A DNA stretch of 64,000 nucleotides from LMUY01 sp964246185. GTDB taxonomy: Bacteria > Pseudomonadota > Alphaproteobacteria > Acetobacterales > Acetobacteraceae. The stretch lies in the NCBI GenBank assembly GCA_964246185.1, contig CAXTPP010000002.1, forward strand, positions 1-64,000. The letters are read 5' to 3'. This document shows, one piece after another, positions 8,542-16,988 of the stretch. The notes under the pieces are model-generated. The model did not search any database, was not told the origin of the DNA, and saw nothing but the letters and a program-made list of their open reading frames with translations. The number at the start of each line of letters is the position of its first letter. Position 1 is the first letter of the stretch. Position numbers and translations under genes: made by a program.

Positions 8542-8618
8542 TGGTCGGGGCGGCCGGACTCGAACCGGCGGCCTCCTGTACCCAAAACAGGCGCGCTACC
8601 AGGCTGCGCCACGCCCCG
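8542..8618 (-). tRNA. tRNA-Pro (anticodon TGG)
   Basis: 77 nt including encoded CCA. Acceptor CGGGGCG pairs with CGCCCCG, the anticodon stem is CCTGT/ACAGG with loop TTTGGGT, and the T arm is GCCGG-TTCGAGT-CCGGC. Confidence 0.93.
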
Positions 8619-8680
8619 CCACGGCGTGGACCCTAGAAGCCGGAAGGCCCAGGAGCAAGCAGGTCACTGAACGTGCCGGG

Positions 8681-9154
8681 TCAGCCGGGGCCGAAGATGC
8701 GCTGCTGCACCTTGTCGCCGACACGGATGTGCAGCCGTGCCGCGGTGCCGGCCGCCAGCTCCAGCGTCGCGCGCACCGGGCCGCCGGACGGGATGATCGC
8801 CAGGCTCTGCGGCGTGGTGTTCTCCGCGATATGGTGGATGCTGCCGTCTGGGTTGAGGAACAGCATGTCCTCCGACACCGGGCAGTTCCGCATCCACATG
8901 GAGCTGTCCCGCACGCCGCCCCAGTCGAACAGCATCCCGCCATCGGCCGGCACGCTGGGGCGGTACATCAGGCCGGTTTCCTGCTGCTGCGGCGTGGTGG
9001 CCATCTCAACCTGGAACTCGTGCGTTTGGCCGTCCCGGGTCACGATGGCCAGCTTCTCACGCGGCAGCTCGGGCTGCGCTGCAGTTGGGCCGGTTTGCGC
9101 CCACGCGAGGCAAGGGACCAGCGTCAAGCCAGCGAGCAGCAAGCAGCGGTTCAT
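8681..9154 (-). CDS. DUF192 family exported protein
   Basis: 157 residues from the ATG at 9154, which overlaps the stop of the upstream deacetylase-like gene by four bases. A signal peptide is clear (MNRCLLLAGLTLVPCLAWA). The mature part has the DUF192 signature: QETGLMYRPSVPADGGMLFDW, MWMRNCPVSEDMLFL and AIIPSGGPVRATLELAAG. The family folds as a small beta-barrel and its biochemical role is not firmly established. Coupling to the deacetylase-like gene suggests co-expression only. Confidence 0.9.
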   Translation of the reverse strand: MNRCLLLAGLTLVPCLAWAQTGPTAAQPELPREKLAIVTRDGQTHEFQVEMATTPQQQETGLMYRPSVPADGGMLFDWGGVRDSSMWMRNCPVSEDMLFLNPDGSIHHIAENTTPQSLAIIPSGGPVRATLELAAGTAARLHIRVGDKVQQRIFGPG

Positions 9155-10281
9155 GCGGGGACGGCCTCCTGAAGCGCGCCAGCCGCGAGCTGGCGGAGTT
9201 CGGGGCGGACCGTGCCCTCCCGCGGACCGTCGCGCAAGGTGGTGAACCAGTGCTCCGGCGGGTTGCGCCCGGCGGCGCGGTTGTAGGTCAGGCCGCGCAG
9301 CACCGCCTCGGCCGCCGGCGTCGTGCGCGGGGGGATAGGGATGCCGTTCAGCGTCGCCCACACGCCGGCCCAGCAGCGCCCCACCGTGTAGGGGTTGTAG
9401 CCGCCGCCGCCGGTCACGACCAATCGGGGCGCAAGCTGCCGCACGGCCTTGACCACGGCCCAGTGCGCGTTGTTGGACAGCGACAGGCGGGCGAGCGGGT
9501 CCTCCTCCAGCGCATCGGCGCCGCATTGCAGGAACACCGCGTCCGGCCGGTGCGCCGCGATCAGCGGCAGGATCGCCTCGTCCATCAACGTCCGCAGCTC
9601 CGTGTCGTTGAACCCGGCGGGCACCGGGAAATTGCGCGCCATGCCCCCTGCCCGGTCCACGGCCAAGCCGGTGTGCGGCCAGCGCCCGGCCTCGTGCACG
9701 CTGATCGTCAACACCCTGCCGTCATGGGCGAAAGCATCCTGCACCCCGTCCCCGTGGTGGGCGTCGATGTCCAAGTAGGCGACTCGGCCCAGGCCGGCAT
9801 CCAGCCAGGTCAGGATGCCGAGCACGGGGTCGTTCAGGTAGCAGAAGCCGGACGCGCGGGCCGGCCGGCCGTGATGGGTGCCGCCGCCGGGGCAGTACAC
9901 GATGCCGCCGGGCAGGGTCAGCCGCGCCGCAAGCATCACGCCGCCGGCGGAGGTCATCGGACGGCGGAAGATCTCGCGGTACACCGGGTTGCCCTCGGCG
10001 CCGATCCGGTAGCGCTCGCGGTCGGCGTCGCTGACGGATTGGGTGTCCTCCGCCCGGCGCAGCGCGGCCACGTAGCCCGGGTCGTGGAACCGCGTGACGG
10101 CGGCGACGCTGGCCATGGGCGCCGGGACGAACACCGCCGGGTCAAGCCAGCCCATGGCCCGCACCAGGTCGGTGACGGTGGACACGCGCGGGATGGCCAG
10201 CGGGTGCTTCGGGCCATACGTGGAGCCGCGGTAGATCTCGCTGCCGATATAGACCGGGCGCTGGCGTGGGTCGGGGAGCAT
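9151..10281 (-). CDS. Histone deacetylase / acetoin utilisation (AcuC-like) family hydrolase
   Basis: 376 residues. Zinc amidohydrolase motifs are present: PGGGTHHGRPARASGFCYLND, LDIDAHHGDGVQ (catalytic His-Asp pair and metal ligand), CGADALEEDPLARLSLS and GGGGYNPYTVGRCW. Bacterial relatives deacetylate small acetylated amines or acetyl-lysine (acetoin/acetyl-CoA synthetase control, acetylpolyamine hydrolysis). The exact substrate cannot be read from sequence. It heads a two-gene unit with the DUF192 gene and diverges from the aspartic protease-like gene. Confidence 0.9.
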   Translation of the reverse strand: MLPDPRQRPVYIGSEIYRGSTYGPKHPLAIPRVSTVTDLVRAMGWLDPAVFVPAPMASVAAVTRFHDPGYVAALRRAEDTQSVSDADRERYRIGAEGNPVYREIFRRPMTSAGGVMLAARLTLPGGIVYCPGGGTHHGRPARASGFCYLNDPVLGILTWLDAGLGRVAYLDIDAHHGDGVQDAFAHDGRVLTISVHEAGRWPHTGLAVDRAGGMARNFPVPAGFNDTELRTLMDEAILPLIAAHRPDAVFLQCGADALEEDPLARLSLSNNAHWAVVKAVRQLAPRLVVTGGGGYNPYTVGRCWAGVWATLNGIPIPPRTTPAAEAVLRGLTYNRAAGRNPPEHWFTTLRDGPREGTVRPELRQLAAGALQEAVPA

Positions 10282-10388
10282 CGCTAGCGAATTAGGGTGC
10301 GAAGCTGGGATGCGCCAGGCGAGGATATGTCAGGCTGGCATCCGGATCGGGATAGGCATTTGCCTGGGGCCTGGATAGGTTGGCAAGC

Positions 10389-11333
10389 GTGTGGCGCATC
10401 CTTCCCCTTCTCCTCCTGGCAGCCTGCTCGGACGGGACGGCTGGCACCTGCCAGCTCCAGAAGGTGGCCGATCTGCCGGTGGTGATCAAAAACGGCGGGA
10501 TGCTGGTCACGGGCAAGCTGAACGGCGTGGACACGCAACTGACGATCGACACCGGGGCGGGTAGCTCCGCCGTCAGCGCCAAGACCGTGAAAGCCCTGGG
10601 CCTGCACCGCATCGAGGAGGCTGAGACCCGGCACACCCGCAGGGGCGGCGTCGTCACCAGCGAGGACTTCGCCGTGAACCGGATCGCCGGCGTGGCTGGC
10701 GAAGTCGAGGTCTTCGACGTCCCTGTCCAACTGCAGCTGGGCGGAGCAAGCAGCCGCCGCCGGATGACGGTGTTCCCGCTCGATGGGATCAACGCGCTGA
10801 TCGGCACGGACGTGCTGCGCAACTACGACGTCGAGCTCGACCTGCCCGCGCACCGGATTCGGTTATGGAACGCTCCCGGCTGCGGCTCCGCGGACATCCC
10901 GTGGACCGGCCAGCGCATCGAAATGCCGATCCAGGTGACGGACTCGGGTTCGATCCGCCTCGATGTCGCCATCGACAGCAAGCCGTTCGTCGGAGTCCTG
11001 GACAGTGGCGCCGGGATCACGATGATGACTCCCGAGACGGCCCGGAGCTTGGGCGTCGATCCGGCGGCTTTGGCCGATGACCCAAGCGTGCGTGTCCGCG
11101 GCATCGCCGGAGATGTGTTCGCCGTGCACATGCACCGCTTCGACACGCTGCGGGTCGGCGGCGAGCGGATCACCAAGCCCATGCTCGGCGTGTCGGAAGC
11201 GCCGTTGGCGATGCCGGGCAATCTGCTGCTGGGCATCGCCTTCCTGAACGGCCAGCGGACGTGGATCGCCTACCGCACCGGGCGGCTGTTCATCCAGCCC
11301 GTCACGCCCGCTGCGGCATCCCCTCCGGCGTGA
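10389..11333 (+). CDS. Retropepsin-like aspartic protease, predicted lipoprotein
   Basis: 314 residues from GTG at 10389, chosen because GGATAGG lies 9 bases upstream; TTG at 10380 is in frame. The N-terminus MWRILPLLLLAACSDG looks like a lipoprotein signal with a LAAC lipobox. Two copies of the clan AA active-site motif are present: LTIDTGAGSSAVSAK in the first half and GVLDSGAGITMM in the second, each followed by an LIGTDVL or LLGIAFL segment. This is a two-lobed pepsin-like architecture built from two retropepsin-type halves. It probably acts in the periplasm, anchored to a membrane. The 3' end overlaps the convergent isocitrate-lyase-family gene by 32 bp. Confidence 0.8.
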   Translation: MWRILPLLLLAACSDGTAGTCQLQKVADLPVVIKNGGMLVTGKLNGVDTQLTIDTGAGSSAVSAKTVKALGLHRIEEAETRHTRRGGVVTSEDFAVNRIAGVAGEVEVFDVPVQLQLGGASSRRRMTVFPLDGINALIGTDVLRNYDVELDLPAHRIRLWNAPGCGSADIPWTGQRIEMPIQVTDSGSIRLDVAIDSKPFVGVLDSGAGITMMTPETARSLGVDPAALADDPSVRVRGIAGDVFAVHMHRFDTLRVGGERITKPMLGVSEAPLAMPGNLLLGIAFLNGQRTWIAYRTGRLFIQPVTPAAASPPA

Positions 11334-12240
11334 CCGTCGCCACCAGCGAGGCGTCCAGCCGCTCGTAACCGTGATAGTCGATCGCCTCGTACAGCTCCTT
11401 GCGGGTCTGCATCCGGCCGATCTCGTTGTGCGTGCCGCCATCCCGCGCGATGGCGGCGTACAGCTCCGCCTGCGCCTTGGCGGCGACCCGCATCGAGCTT
11501 ACGGGCCAGATCACGATGCGGTAGCCCATCGCCTCGAACTCGGCGGCGGTGAAGAACGGCGTCTGGCCGAACTCCGTCATGTTGGCCAGCAGCGGGACGC
11601 CCCCGGCTTGAAAAGATCCCATCCGGCGGGCGAACTCGCGGAACATCTCGGCGTCGTGCAGCGCCTCGGGGAAGATCGCGTCCGCCCCAGCTTCGACGAA
11701 CAGCTTGGCGCGCGCCACCGCCCCGTCCAGCCCCTCGCTCGCCGCGGCGTCGGTGCGGGCCAGCACCATCAGATGGCGGCGGGCGCGGGCGCAGGCGGCG
11801 ACCTTGGCGGCCATGTCTCGCGGGTCGGCCAGCTTCTTGTCGTTCAGGTGGCCGCACTTCTTGGGCAGCAGCTGGTCCTCGATGTGCACCGCCGCCGCCC
11901 CGGAATCCTCGAAGCAGCGCACCATGTGCATGCAGTTCAGCGCCTCGCCGTAGCCGGTGTCGCCATCCACCAGCACCGGCAGGCCGGAGGCGCGGGTCAG
12001 CTGGCGGATGAAGAAGCACACCTCGTCCACGGTGATGACGCCAAGGTCCGGCAGGCCCATGGACGCGGTCATTGCGGCACCGGACAAGTACAGGGCCTCG
12101 AACCCGGCCGCCTTGGCCTGCAACGCCGCCATGCCGTTGTGCGCGCCGGGCATCTGCAGGATGCCGGGCCGCGCCAGCAGCGCCCGCAGGCGGTCCCCGG
12201 CGGGCGCTTGCGGCAGGTCGGCGGCGACGAGGTAGGTCAT
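11302..12240 (-). CDS. Isocitrate lyase/PEP mutase family enzyme (2-methylisocitrate lyase or oxaloacetate decarboxylase-like)
   Basis: 312 residues from the ATG at 12240, preceded by GGAG. Family features are GAHNGMAALQAKAAGFEALYLSGAA at the N-terminus, PVLVDGDTGYGE (metal-binding Asp) and AAVHIEDQLLPKKCGHLNDKKL (the KKCGH catalytic loop). MVLARTDAAASEGLDGAVARA and EALHDAEMF follow. The KKCGH loop favours a lyase such as PrpB (2-methylisocitrate to pyruvate and succinate) over a phosphomutase. No prpC or prpD neighbour is present, so the pathway is uncertain. Confidence 0.85.
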   Translation of the reverse strand: MTYLVAADLPQAPAGDRLRALLARPGILQMPGAHNGMAALQAKAAGFEALYLSGAAMTASMGLPDLGVITVDEVCFFIRQLTRASGLPVLVDGDTGYGEALNCMHMVRCFEDSGAAAVHIEDQLLPKKCGHLNDKKLADPRDMAAKVAACARARRHLMVLARTDAAASEGLDGAVARAKLFVEAGADAIFPEALHDAEMFREFARRMGSFQAGGVPLLANMTEFGQTPFFTAAEFEAMGYRIVIWPVSSMRVAAKAQAELYAAIARDGGTHNEIGRMQTRKELYEAIDYHGYERLDASLVATVTPEGMPQRA

Positions 12241-13329
12241 GGCAGGCTCCGGCTCGGGTCGGCTGGTGATATCGCGTGGGCATGGCGGCGGCAAACCGGC
12301 CTATGCTCCTGGTCAAGTCCCGCCTTGGAGCCTCGTCAGGCAATGGGCGGAATAGGGCGATTTGCGGCACTGGCCGGGCATGAAGCTGTGCCAAGCAAGA
12401 ACACAGTGGCGGCTATCGTTCTGCATGGCCACTCCCAATGTGTTCCTGTTTCGTGCTACAACTGTCCATTGTCCTGGATAAGGTCACTGTGCATGGGGTG
12501 GGAAGATCAAGGACGGCAGGAGCATGGCCATTTCGGCCATGGGACAGGGTCTGCAGCCGCCACTGACATCGGCAACCTTCAAGACCGCATCGGTTGGACC
12601 GCTCCCGCCTTTCTTATGCGAATGCCACGCAAGGATTAGCACACTGGAGCCGCCACGTTCGATGGGCAGCAAACCCAGCGGCCGCCAAAAGCCATGGTGG
12701 CTTGGATTGGCGCGCGCTCGCTGAACTCGGCGCACCTGGCTGATGCGATGCTGGACATTGGGCTGAACAAACGGTCCGGGGTCTTGAGGGATGCCGCTGA
12801 CCGAGGAGACAGCTACACCCCGTCGGCAGGCAATCGTGTCTATGCGCAATTGGCGACCAACACAGCTATAGATGCCGACTCAGGGAACACTGCCGCCGCG
12901 GTAGCGTCTCAGAAAGATTATGTTGCCAACAGTCCTGAGCAGTGCGCTGGACAAGCCTCGGTTGGCATGGGGGGATGCGTGCTTCTGGTCCAGCAAGCGA
13001 CCAGCGCACCTCGGTCAACCCGTTGGCAGCCCGGTAAGATGGACGCTGGATGCGCGGCTGCCCTGGTTCTCGACCGCGACGCTCTTCTTTGGACGATGGG
13101 GAACGGCTACATCCACACCGTCAAACGCCAACCTCGCTGACGACCATCTTGTTGGCACTCTTTCTCGCTTTCTGACCTAAGCCAGCCTGCACCGCAGCAA
13201 CTATACCTGGCTCCACTGCTTCGCCGCCCATGGCAGCTTGGGGCACGTGCAGTCAGGGGCTAAGATAGCCTCCCGGTTGCACGCCGGGTGGCATTGCGGG
13301 ACATTGCCCGTTTACGGAGAGACTGCCCA
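12241..13329. other. Long stretch without a recognised gene
   Basis: About 1.1 kb separates the lyase-family gene from coxG. Composition is visibly lower in GC than the flanks. One open frame (12694-13140, listed separately) is the only candidate. No tRNA, clear transposase motif or inverted-repeat ends were seen. It may be decayed or acquired DNA. Confidence 0.4.
12694..13140 (+). CDS. Hypothetical protein, doubtful
   Basis: A 148-codon frame from an ATG at 12694 without a clear ribosome-binding site. The middle part (YTPSAGNRVYAQLATNTAID, then SGNTAAAVASQKDYVA) has a natural-looking composition, but no family is recognised. The frame is open about 18 codons upstream of the ATG, to a TAG at 12637-12639. 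It may be a fragment of a degraded gene, or not coding at all. Confidence 0.2.
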   Translation: MVAWIGARSLNSAHLADAMLDIGLNKRSGVLRDAADRGDSYTPSAGNRVYAQLATNTAIDADSGNTAAAVASQKDYVANSPEQCAGQASVGMGGCVLLVQQATSAPRSTRWQPGKMDAGCAAALVLDRDALLWTMGNGYIHTVKRQPR

Positions 13330-13968
13330 ATGGACATGGTAGGCGAGCGGCGCATCCCGGCACCGCGGCAACGGGTGTGGGAAGCGCTGAACGACACGGC
13401 GGTGCTCAAATCGTCCATCCCCGGCTGCAAGACCCTGGAGCGGCTGTCGGACAGCGACCTGCGCGCTACGGCGGCGGTGAAGATCGGCCCGATCGCAGCG
13501 CAGTTCACCGGCAAGGTGCAGCTGCTGGACCTGGACCCGCCCAATTCCTACCGTATCGCCGGCGAAGGCCAGGGCGGCGTGGCGGGCTTCGCCAACGGCG
13601 GCGCGACCGTGAGCCTGTCCGACGACGGCCAGTTCACCTTGCTGCACTACGAGGTCAAGGCGCAGGTCGGTGGCAAGATCGCCCAGCTCGGCGCGCGGCT
13701 GATCGACGCCACGGCCAAGCAGATGGCGGACCAGTTCTTCGACCGGTTCAGCGCCGAAGTGGCCGGCCCGGCTGAGGTCGCGGCGGATGGCATGTTGGCC
13801 GGCGGCGTGGGCTTGTTGACGCAACCGCCGGGTCCGCAGGCGCCGGCGGTGATCAACATGCTGTCGATGATTCCAAAGGAGCCGTATGGCTACCCTCGCA
13901 TCTTCTGGATCGGCAGCGCGGTGTTCCTGGTGATCTTCGTCATGATCTTCGGCAGCTACGTCTTTTGA
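13330..13968 (+). CDS. coxG: Carbon monoxide dehydrogenase subunit G (CoxG/SRPBCC) family protein
   Basis: 212 residues from ATG 13330, preceded by GGAGAG. The START/SRPBCC fold begins with GERRIPAPRQRVWEALND and continues PGCKTLERLSDSDLRATAAVKIGPIAAQF, the diagnostic CoxG block. The C-terminus carries one membrane helix (IFWIGSAVFLVIFVMIFGS), so it is probably tethered to the inner membrane. CoxG is linked to recruitment or maturation of molybdenum hydroxylases. It overlaps the MoxR ATPase gene. No molybdenum hydroxylase subunit genes (coxMSL-like) are in the window. Confidence 0.9.
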   Translation: MDMVGERRIPAPRQRVWEALNDTAVLKSSIPGCKTLERLSDSDLRATAAVKIGPIAAQFTGKVQLLDLDPPNSYRIAGEGQGGVAGFANGGATVSLSDDGQFTLLHYEVKAQVGGKIAQLGARLIDATAKQMADQFFDRFSAEVAGPAEVAADGMLAGGVGLLTQPPGPQAPAVINMLSMIPKEPYGYPRIFWIGSAVFLVIFVMIFGSYVF

Positions 13969-14858
13969 CGTTGCCCACCTTGACATTGCCGGCCACGGTG
14001 GACGACACCGCCGCCCTGCTCGCAGGGCAGGGCTACGTGGCGGACCGCGCCTTGGCCACCACCGTATACCTGGCCCTCGCCATGGCCCGGCCATTGCTGC
14101 TGGAAGGCGAACCCGGCACCGGCAAGACCGAGATCGCACGCGTGCTGGCCGCCGGACTGGGCCGGCGGCTGGTGCGGCTGCAATGCTACGACGGCATGGA
14201 CCTCTCGGCCGCGGCCTATGAGTGGGACCGCGCCCGCCAGCTGCTGGCGATCCGCCTGGCCGAGGCACAGGGCAACATCGCGGCCCTGGCACGGGACATC
14301 TACGCCCGTGAGTTCCTGCAAGCCCGCCCGCTGCTCTCCGCCATCGACCCCGACCTGCCGCCGGCCGTGCTGCTGATCGACGAGCTGGACCGCGCCGACG
14401 AGCCGTTCGAGGCGTTCCTGCTGGAGCTGCTGGCGGACTTCCAGATTACCGTGCCGGAATACGGCACCATCCGCGCCGCGACGCCGCCAGTGGTGATCCT
14501 GACATCCAACCGCACCCGCGAGGTGCACGACGCGATCCGGCGGCGCTGCCTTTACCAATGGGTGGATTACCCAAATGCGGAACGGGAACGTGCCATCCTG
14601 CGCAGCCGCGCCCCGCACCTGCCGGAGCGGCTATCGGCCCAGGTGGTGGCATTCGTACAGCAGGTGCGTGGGGCAGAGCTGTTCAAGCTGCCCGGCGTCG
14701 CGGAGACGATCGAGTGGTCCCACGCGCTGGCATACATGAACCAGGTCGAGCTGACCCCGGCAGCGGTGGACGCGACGCTCGGGGTGCTGCTGAAGTACCA
14801 GGACGATCTGGCGAAGGTGCGGGGGGAGATGGCGGCGGCGATGATGGCCGCAGGATAG
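13965..14858 (+). CDS. MoxR-family AAA+ ATPase (CoxD-like)
   Basis: 297 residues. The TTG start at 13965 overlaps the coxG stop by four bases (TTGA). Walker A is LLEGEPGTGKTEIARVLAA, Walker B is VLLIDELDRADEPFEAFLLE, and sensor 1 is PPVVILTSNRTREVHDAIRRRC. CoxD-type MoxR ATPases act as chaperones that insert sulfur or metal into molybdenum hydroxylase active sites, usually with a VWA-domain partner (CoxE). No VWA gene follows here: the unit ends at a 15-bp inverted repeat. Confidence 0.9.
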   Translation: MTLPTLTLPATVDDTAALLAGQGYVADRALATTVYLALAMARPLLLEGEPGTGKTEIARVLAAGLGRRLVRLQCYDGMDLSAAAYEWDRARQLLAIRLAEAQGNIAALARDIYAREFLQARPLLSAIDPDLPPAVLLIDELDRADEPFEAFLLELLADFQITVPEYGTIRAATPPVVILTSNRTREVHDAIRRRCLYQWVDYPNAERERAILRSRAPHLPERLSAQVVAFVQQVRGAELFKLPGVAETIEWSHALAYMNQVELTPAAVDATLGVLLKYQDDLAKVRGEMAAAMMAAG

Positions 14859-14875
14859 ACCGGGGCTCCTCTTCT

Positions 14876-14914
14876 GAAGGTTCCAATCGCTCGAAGCAGG
14901 CGATTGGAACCTTC
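14876..14914. terminator. 15-bp perfect inverted repeat between convergent genes
   Basis: GAAGGTTCCAATCGC (14876-14890) and GCGATTGGAACCTTC (14900-14914) flank a 9-base loop. It lies between the 3' ends of the convergent moxR and alcohol dehydrogenase genes, which suits a bidirectional terminator. No T-runs are visible. Part of the arm (AAGGTTCC) recurs in the repeat copy near 47.97 kb. Confidence 0.55.
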
Positions 14915-14967
14915 AGCCGTTTCCGCCCTGAACCCGCTGAGGGACAGCCGTGCCTCAGCGCACTGGT

Positions 14968-16146
14968 TCAGCCGTGTGGCGTGAACACCACCTTGGTGCA
15001 GTGGTCCTTCTTGTCGCGGAACTTCTCATACAGCGCCGGGCCGTCCTCCAGTTTGCTGGACCGGTGGCTGATGATGAAGGACGGGTCGATCTCCTTCTTT
15101 TGAATGCGCTCCAACAGCGGCTGCAGGTAGCGCACCATGTGCGTCTGACCGGTTTTCAGCGTCAGCCCTTTGTTCATCAGCACGCCCAGCATCACCGGGC
15201 CGACCGGGCCGGCATACACGCCCGGCATGGACACGATGCCGCCCGGCCGGCAGGCCAGGATGGCCTGGTTGAGCGCGAACGGCCGCTCCATGCTGGTGGT
15301 GGCGCCCATCACGGCGGAGCTGACCTTCTGCAGCAGCGTGTCGGCGCCGTGCGACTCCATGCCGACCGCCTCGATCACGGCGTCCGGCCCGAGGCCGTGC
15401 GTCATCTCCATGATGGTTTCCTGCACTTTGTCGTCGCGGAAATCGATCGTCTCCGCGCCGGCCTCGCGCGCCAGGGCCAGGCGCTCCGGCACCGTATCGA
15501 TGGCGATGACGCGCTTGGCGCCCAGCAGGAAGCAGGACTTGACCGCCAGCACGCCCACCGGCCCGCAGCCCCAGACGGCGATGGTGTCCGTGGGAGTGAC
15601 CTCGCAGTGCTCGGCGGCCTGGTAGGCGGTCGGGAAAATGTCGCTGAGAAACAGCACCTGCTCGTCCGTCAGCCCCTCCGGCACCTTGATCGGGCCAACG
15701 TCGGCATACGGCACGCGGAGGTATTCGGCCTGTCCGCCGGCGAACCCGCCCGTGGCGTGGGAGAAGCCGAACAGCCCGGCCAGCGGATAGCCGTAGGTCT
15801 CGGCCTGCATCTTGCCGTTCGGGTTGGTGCGCTCGCAGCAGCTCCAGTTGCCCATCTTGCACATCCGGCACTCGCCGCAGCAGATGGTGAACGGCACCAC
15901 GATGCGGTCGCCAACCTTGAGCTTCTTGTTGTCGGCGCCGACCTCGATCACCTCGCCCATGGTTTCATGGCCCAGGATGTCGCCCTTTTCCATGGTCGGC
16001 ATGAACCCGCCCATGAGGTGGAGGTCCGAGCCGCAGATCGCGCAGGCCGTCACCTTGATGATGACATCGCGGCCGTGCTCGATCTTGGGGTCCGGCACCG
16101 TGTCGCAGCGGATGTCGCTCTTGCCGTGCCAGGTGAGTGCCTTCAT
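14968..16146 (-). CDS. Zinc-dependent alcohol dehydrogenase, formaldehyde dehydrogenase-like
   Basis: 392 residues from ATG 16146. This is a medium-chain dehydrogenase. The catalytic zinc site is CAICGSDLHL plus GDILGHETMGEV. The structural zinc loop is CCGECRMCKMGNWSCCE, and the NAD(P)-binding turn is VWGCGPVGVLAVKSC. Length and spacing match the glutathione-independent formaldehyde dehydrogenase/threonine dehydrogenase-like branch. The substrate is not certain. Its 3' end faces the 15-bp inverted repeat. Confidence 0.88.
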   Translation of the reverse strand: MKALTWHGKSDIRCDTVPDPKIEHGRDVIIKVTACAICGSDLHLMGGFMPTMEKGDILGHETMGEVIEVGADNKKLKVGDRIVVPFTICCGECRMCKMGNWSCCERTNPNGKMQAETYGYPLAGLFGFSHATGGFAGGQAEYLRVPYADVGPIKVPEGLTDEQVLFLSDIFPTAYQAAEHCEVTPTDTIAVWGCGPVGVLAVKSCFLLGAKRVIAIDTVPERLALAREAGAETIDFRDDKVQETIMEMTHGLGPDAVIEAVGMESHGADTLLQKVSSAVMGATTSMERPFALNQAILACRPGGIVSMPGVYAGPVGPVMLGVLMNKGLTLKTGQTHMVRYLQPLLERIQKKEIDPSFIISHRSSKLEDGPALYEKFRDKKDHCTKVVFTPHG

Positions 16147-16205
16147 CGATGTTCTCGTTGATGCTGTGGTTATCGACTTACGCCGCGCACCGGACGGGGT
16201 TGCCA

Positions 16206-16934
16206 TCATCCGGCTGCCATGTCCTCGATTATCCACAGCGCGGCATCCCGGGGCGAGGCGGCCCGGATCACCGGCCGGCCGATCACGAGGTAATCCGCCC
16301 CGCGCGCGACCGCCTGGCCCGGCGTGCTGACCCGGCGCTGGTCGCCCGCATCGCCGCCGGGCAGCCGGATGCCCGGAGTCACGATGACGAGGTCCCGGCC
16401 TGCCGCCGCCCGGAGCGCACCCAGGTCGTCCGCTGCCGATGCGATCACGCCGGCACAGCCCGCCTCCGCCGCATCGCGCACCCGGCGTTCCACCAGGGCC
16501 TGCACGCCGATGCAGTAGCCCATGGCTCGCAGCGCCGCGTCGTCCAGGCTGGTCAGCACCGTCACCGCAAGCACGCCCAGCCCCGACCCGGCCGCGCCCG
16601 TCACCGCGGCCCGCATCACTTGCGGCTCGCCGTGCACGGTCAGGAAGCGTGCGCCCCGCTGCGCGATGGAGGCTGTGCCGTGACGCACCGTCTCGCCGAT
16701 GTCGTGCAGCTTGTAATCCAGGAACACTTGCCGGCCATCCCGCAGCAGCTCGTCCACCAGGGCGTCGGCGCCAGGCTGGAACAGCAGCCACATGCCCAGC
16801 TTGTAGAACGATACCAGGCCGTCCAAAGCCGCCACCAGCCGGCGGGCGTCGTCGGGGGCCGGCACGTCAAGCGCCACGATCAACCGGTCCTCGATGCGGG
16901 CCGGCGTGCCGCGGTCAGGTATTGGCCTGCCCAT
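16206..16934 (-). CDS. pyrF: Orotidine 5'-phosphate decarboxylase
   Basis: 242 residues, normal for type I OMP decarboxylase. It converts OMP to UMP, the last step of de novo pyrimidine synthesis. The catalytic block FLDYKLHDIGETV carries the Asp-Lys-Asp triad, and GIRLPGGDAGDQ and ADYLVIGRPVIRA close the barrel. It lies 54 bp downstream of the phosphomannomutase gene in the same direction, so pyrimidine and nucleotide-sugar genes may be co-transcribed (UTP is a GalU substrate). Confidence 0.95.
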   Translation of the reverse strand: MGRPIPDRGTPARIEDRLIVALDVPAPDDARRLVAALDGLVSFYKLGMWLLFQPGADALVDELLRDGRQVFLDYKLHDIGETVRHGTASIAQRGARFLTVHGEPQVMRAAVTGAAGSGLGVLAVTVLTSLDDAALRAMGYCIGVQALVERRVRDAAEAGCAGVIASAADDLGALRAAAGRDLVIVTPGIRLPGGDAGDQRRVSTPGQAVARGADYLVIGRPVIRAASPRDAALWIIEDMAAG

Positions 16935-16988
16935 CCACCAATGGCATGTCGCCGAGCGCGATGGCCCGCCGCATGGCTTCCAGGTCGG

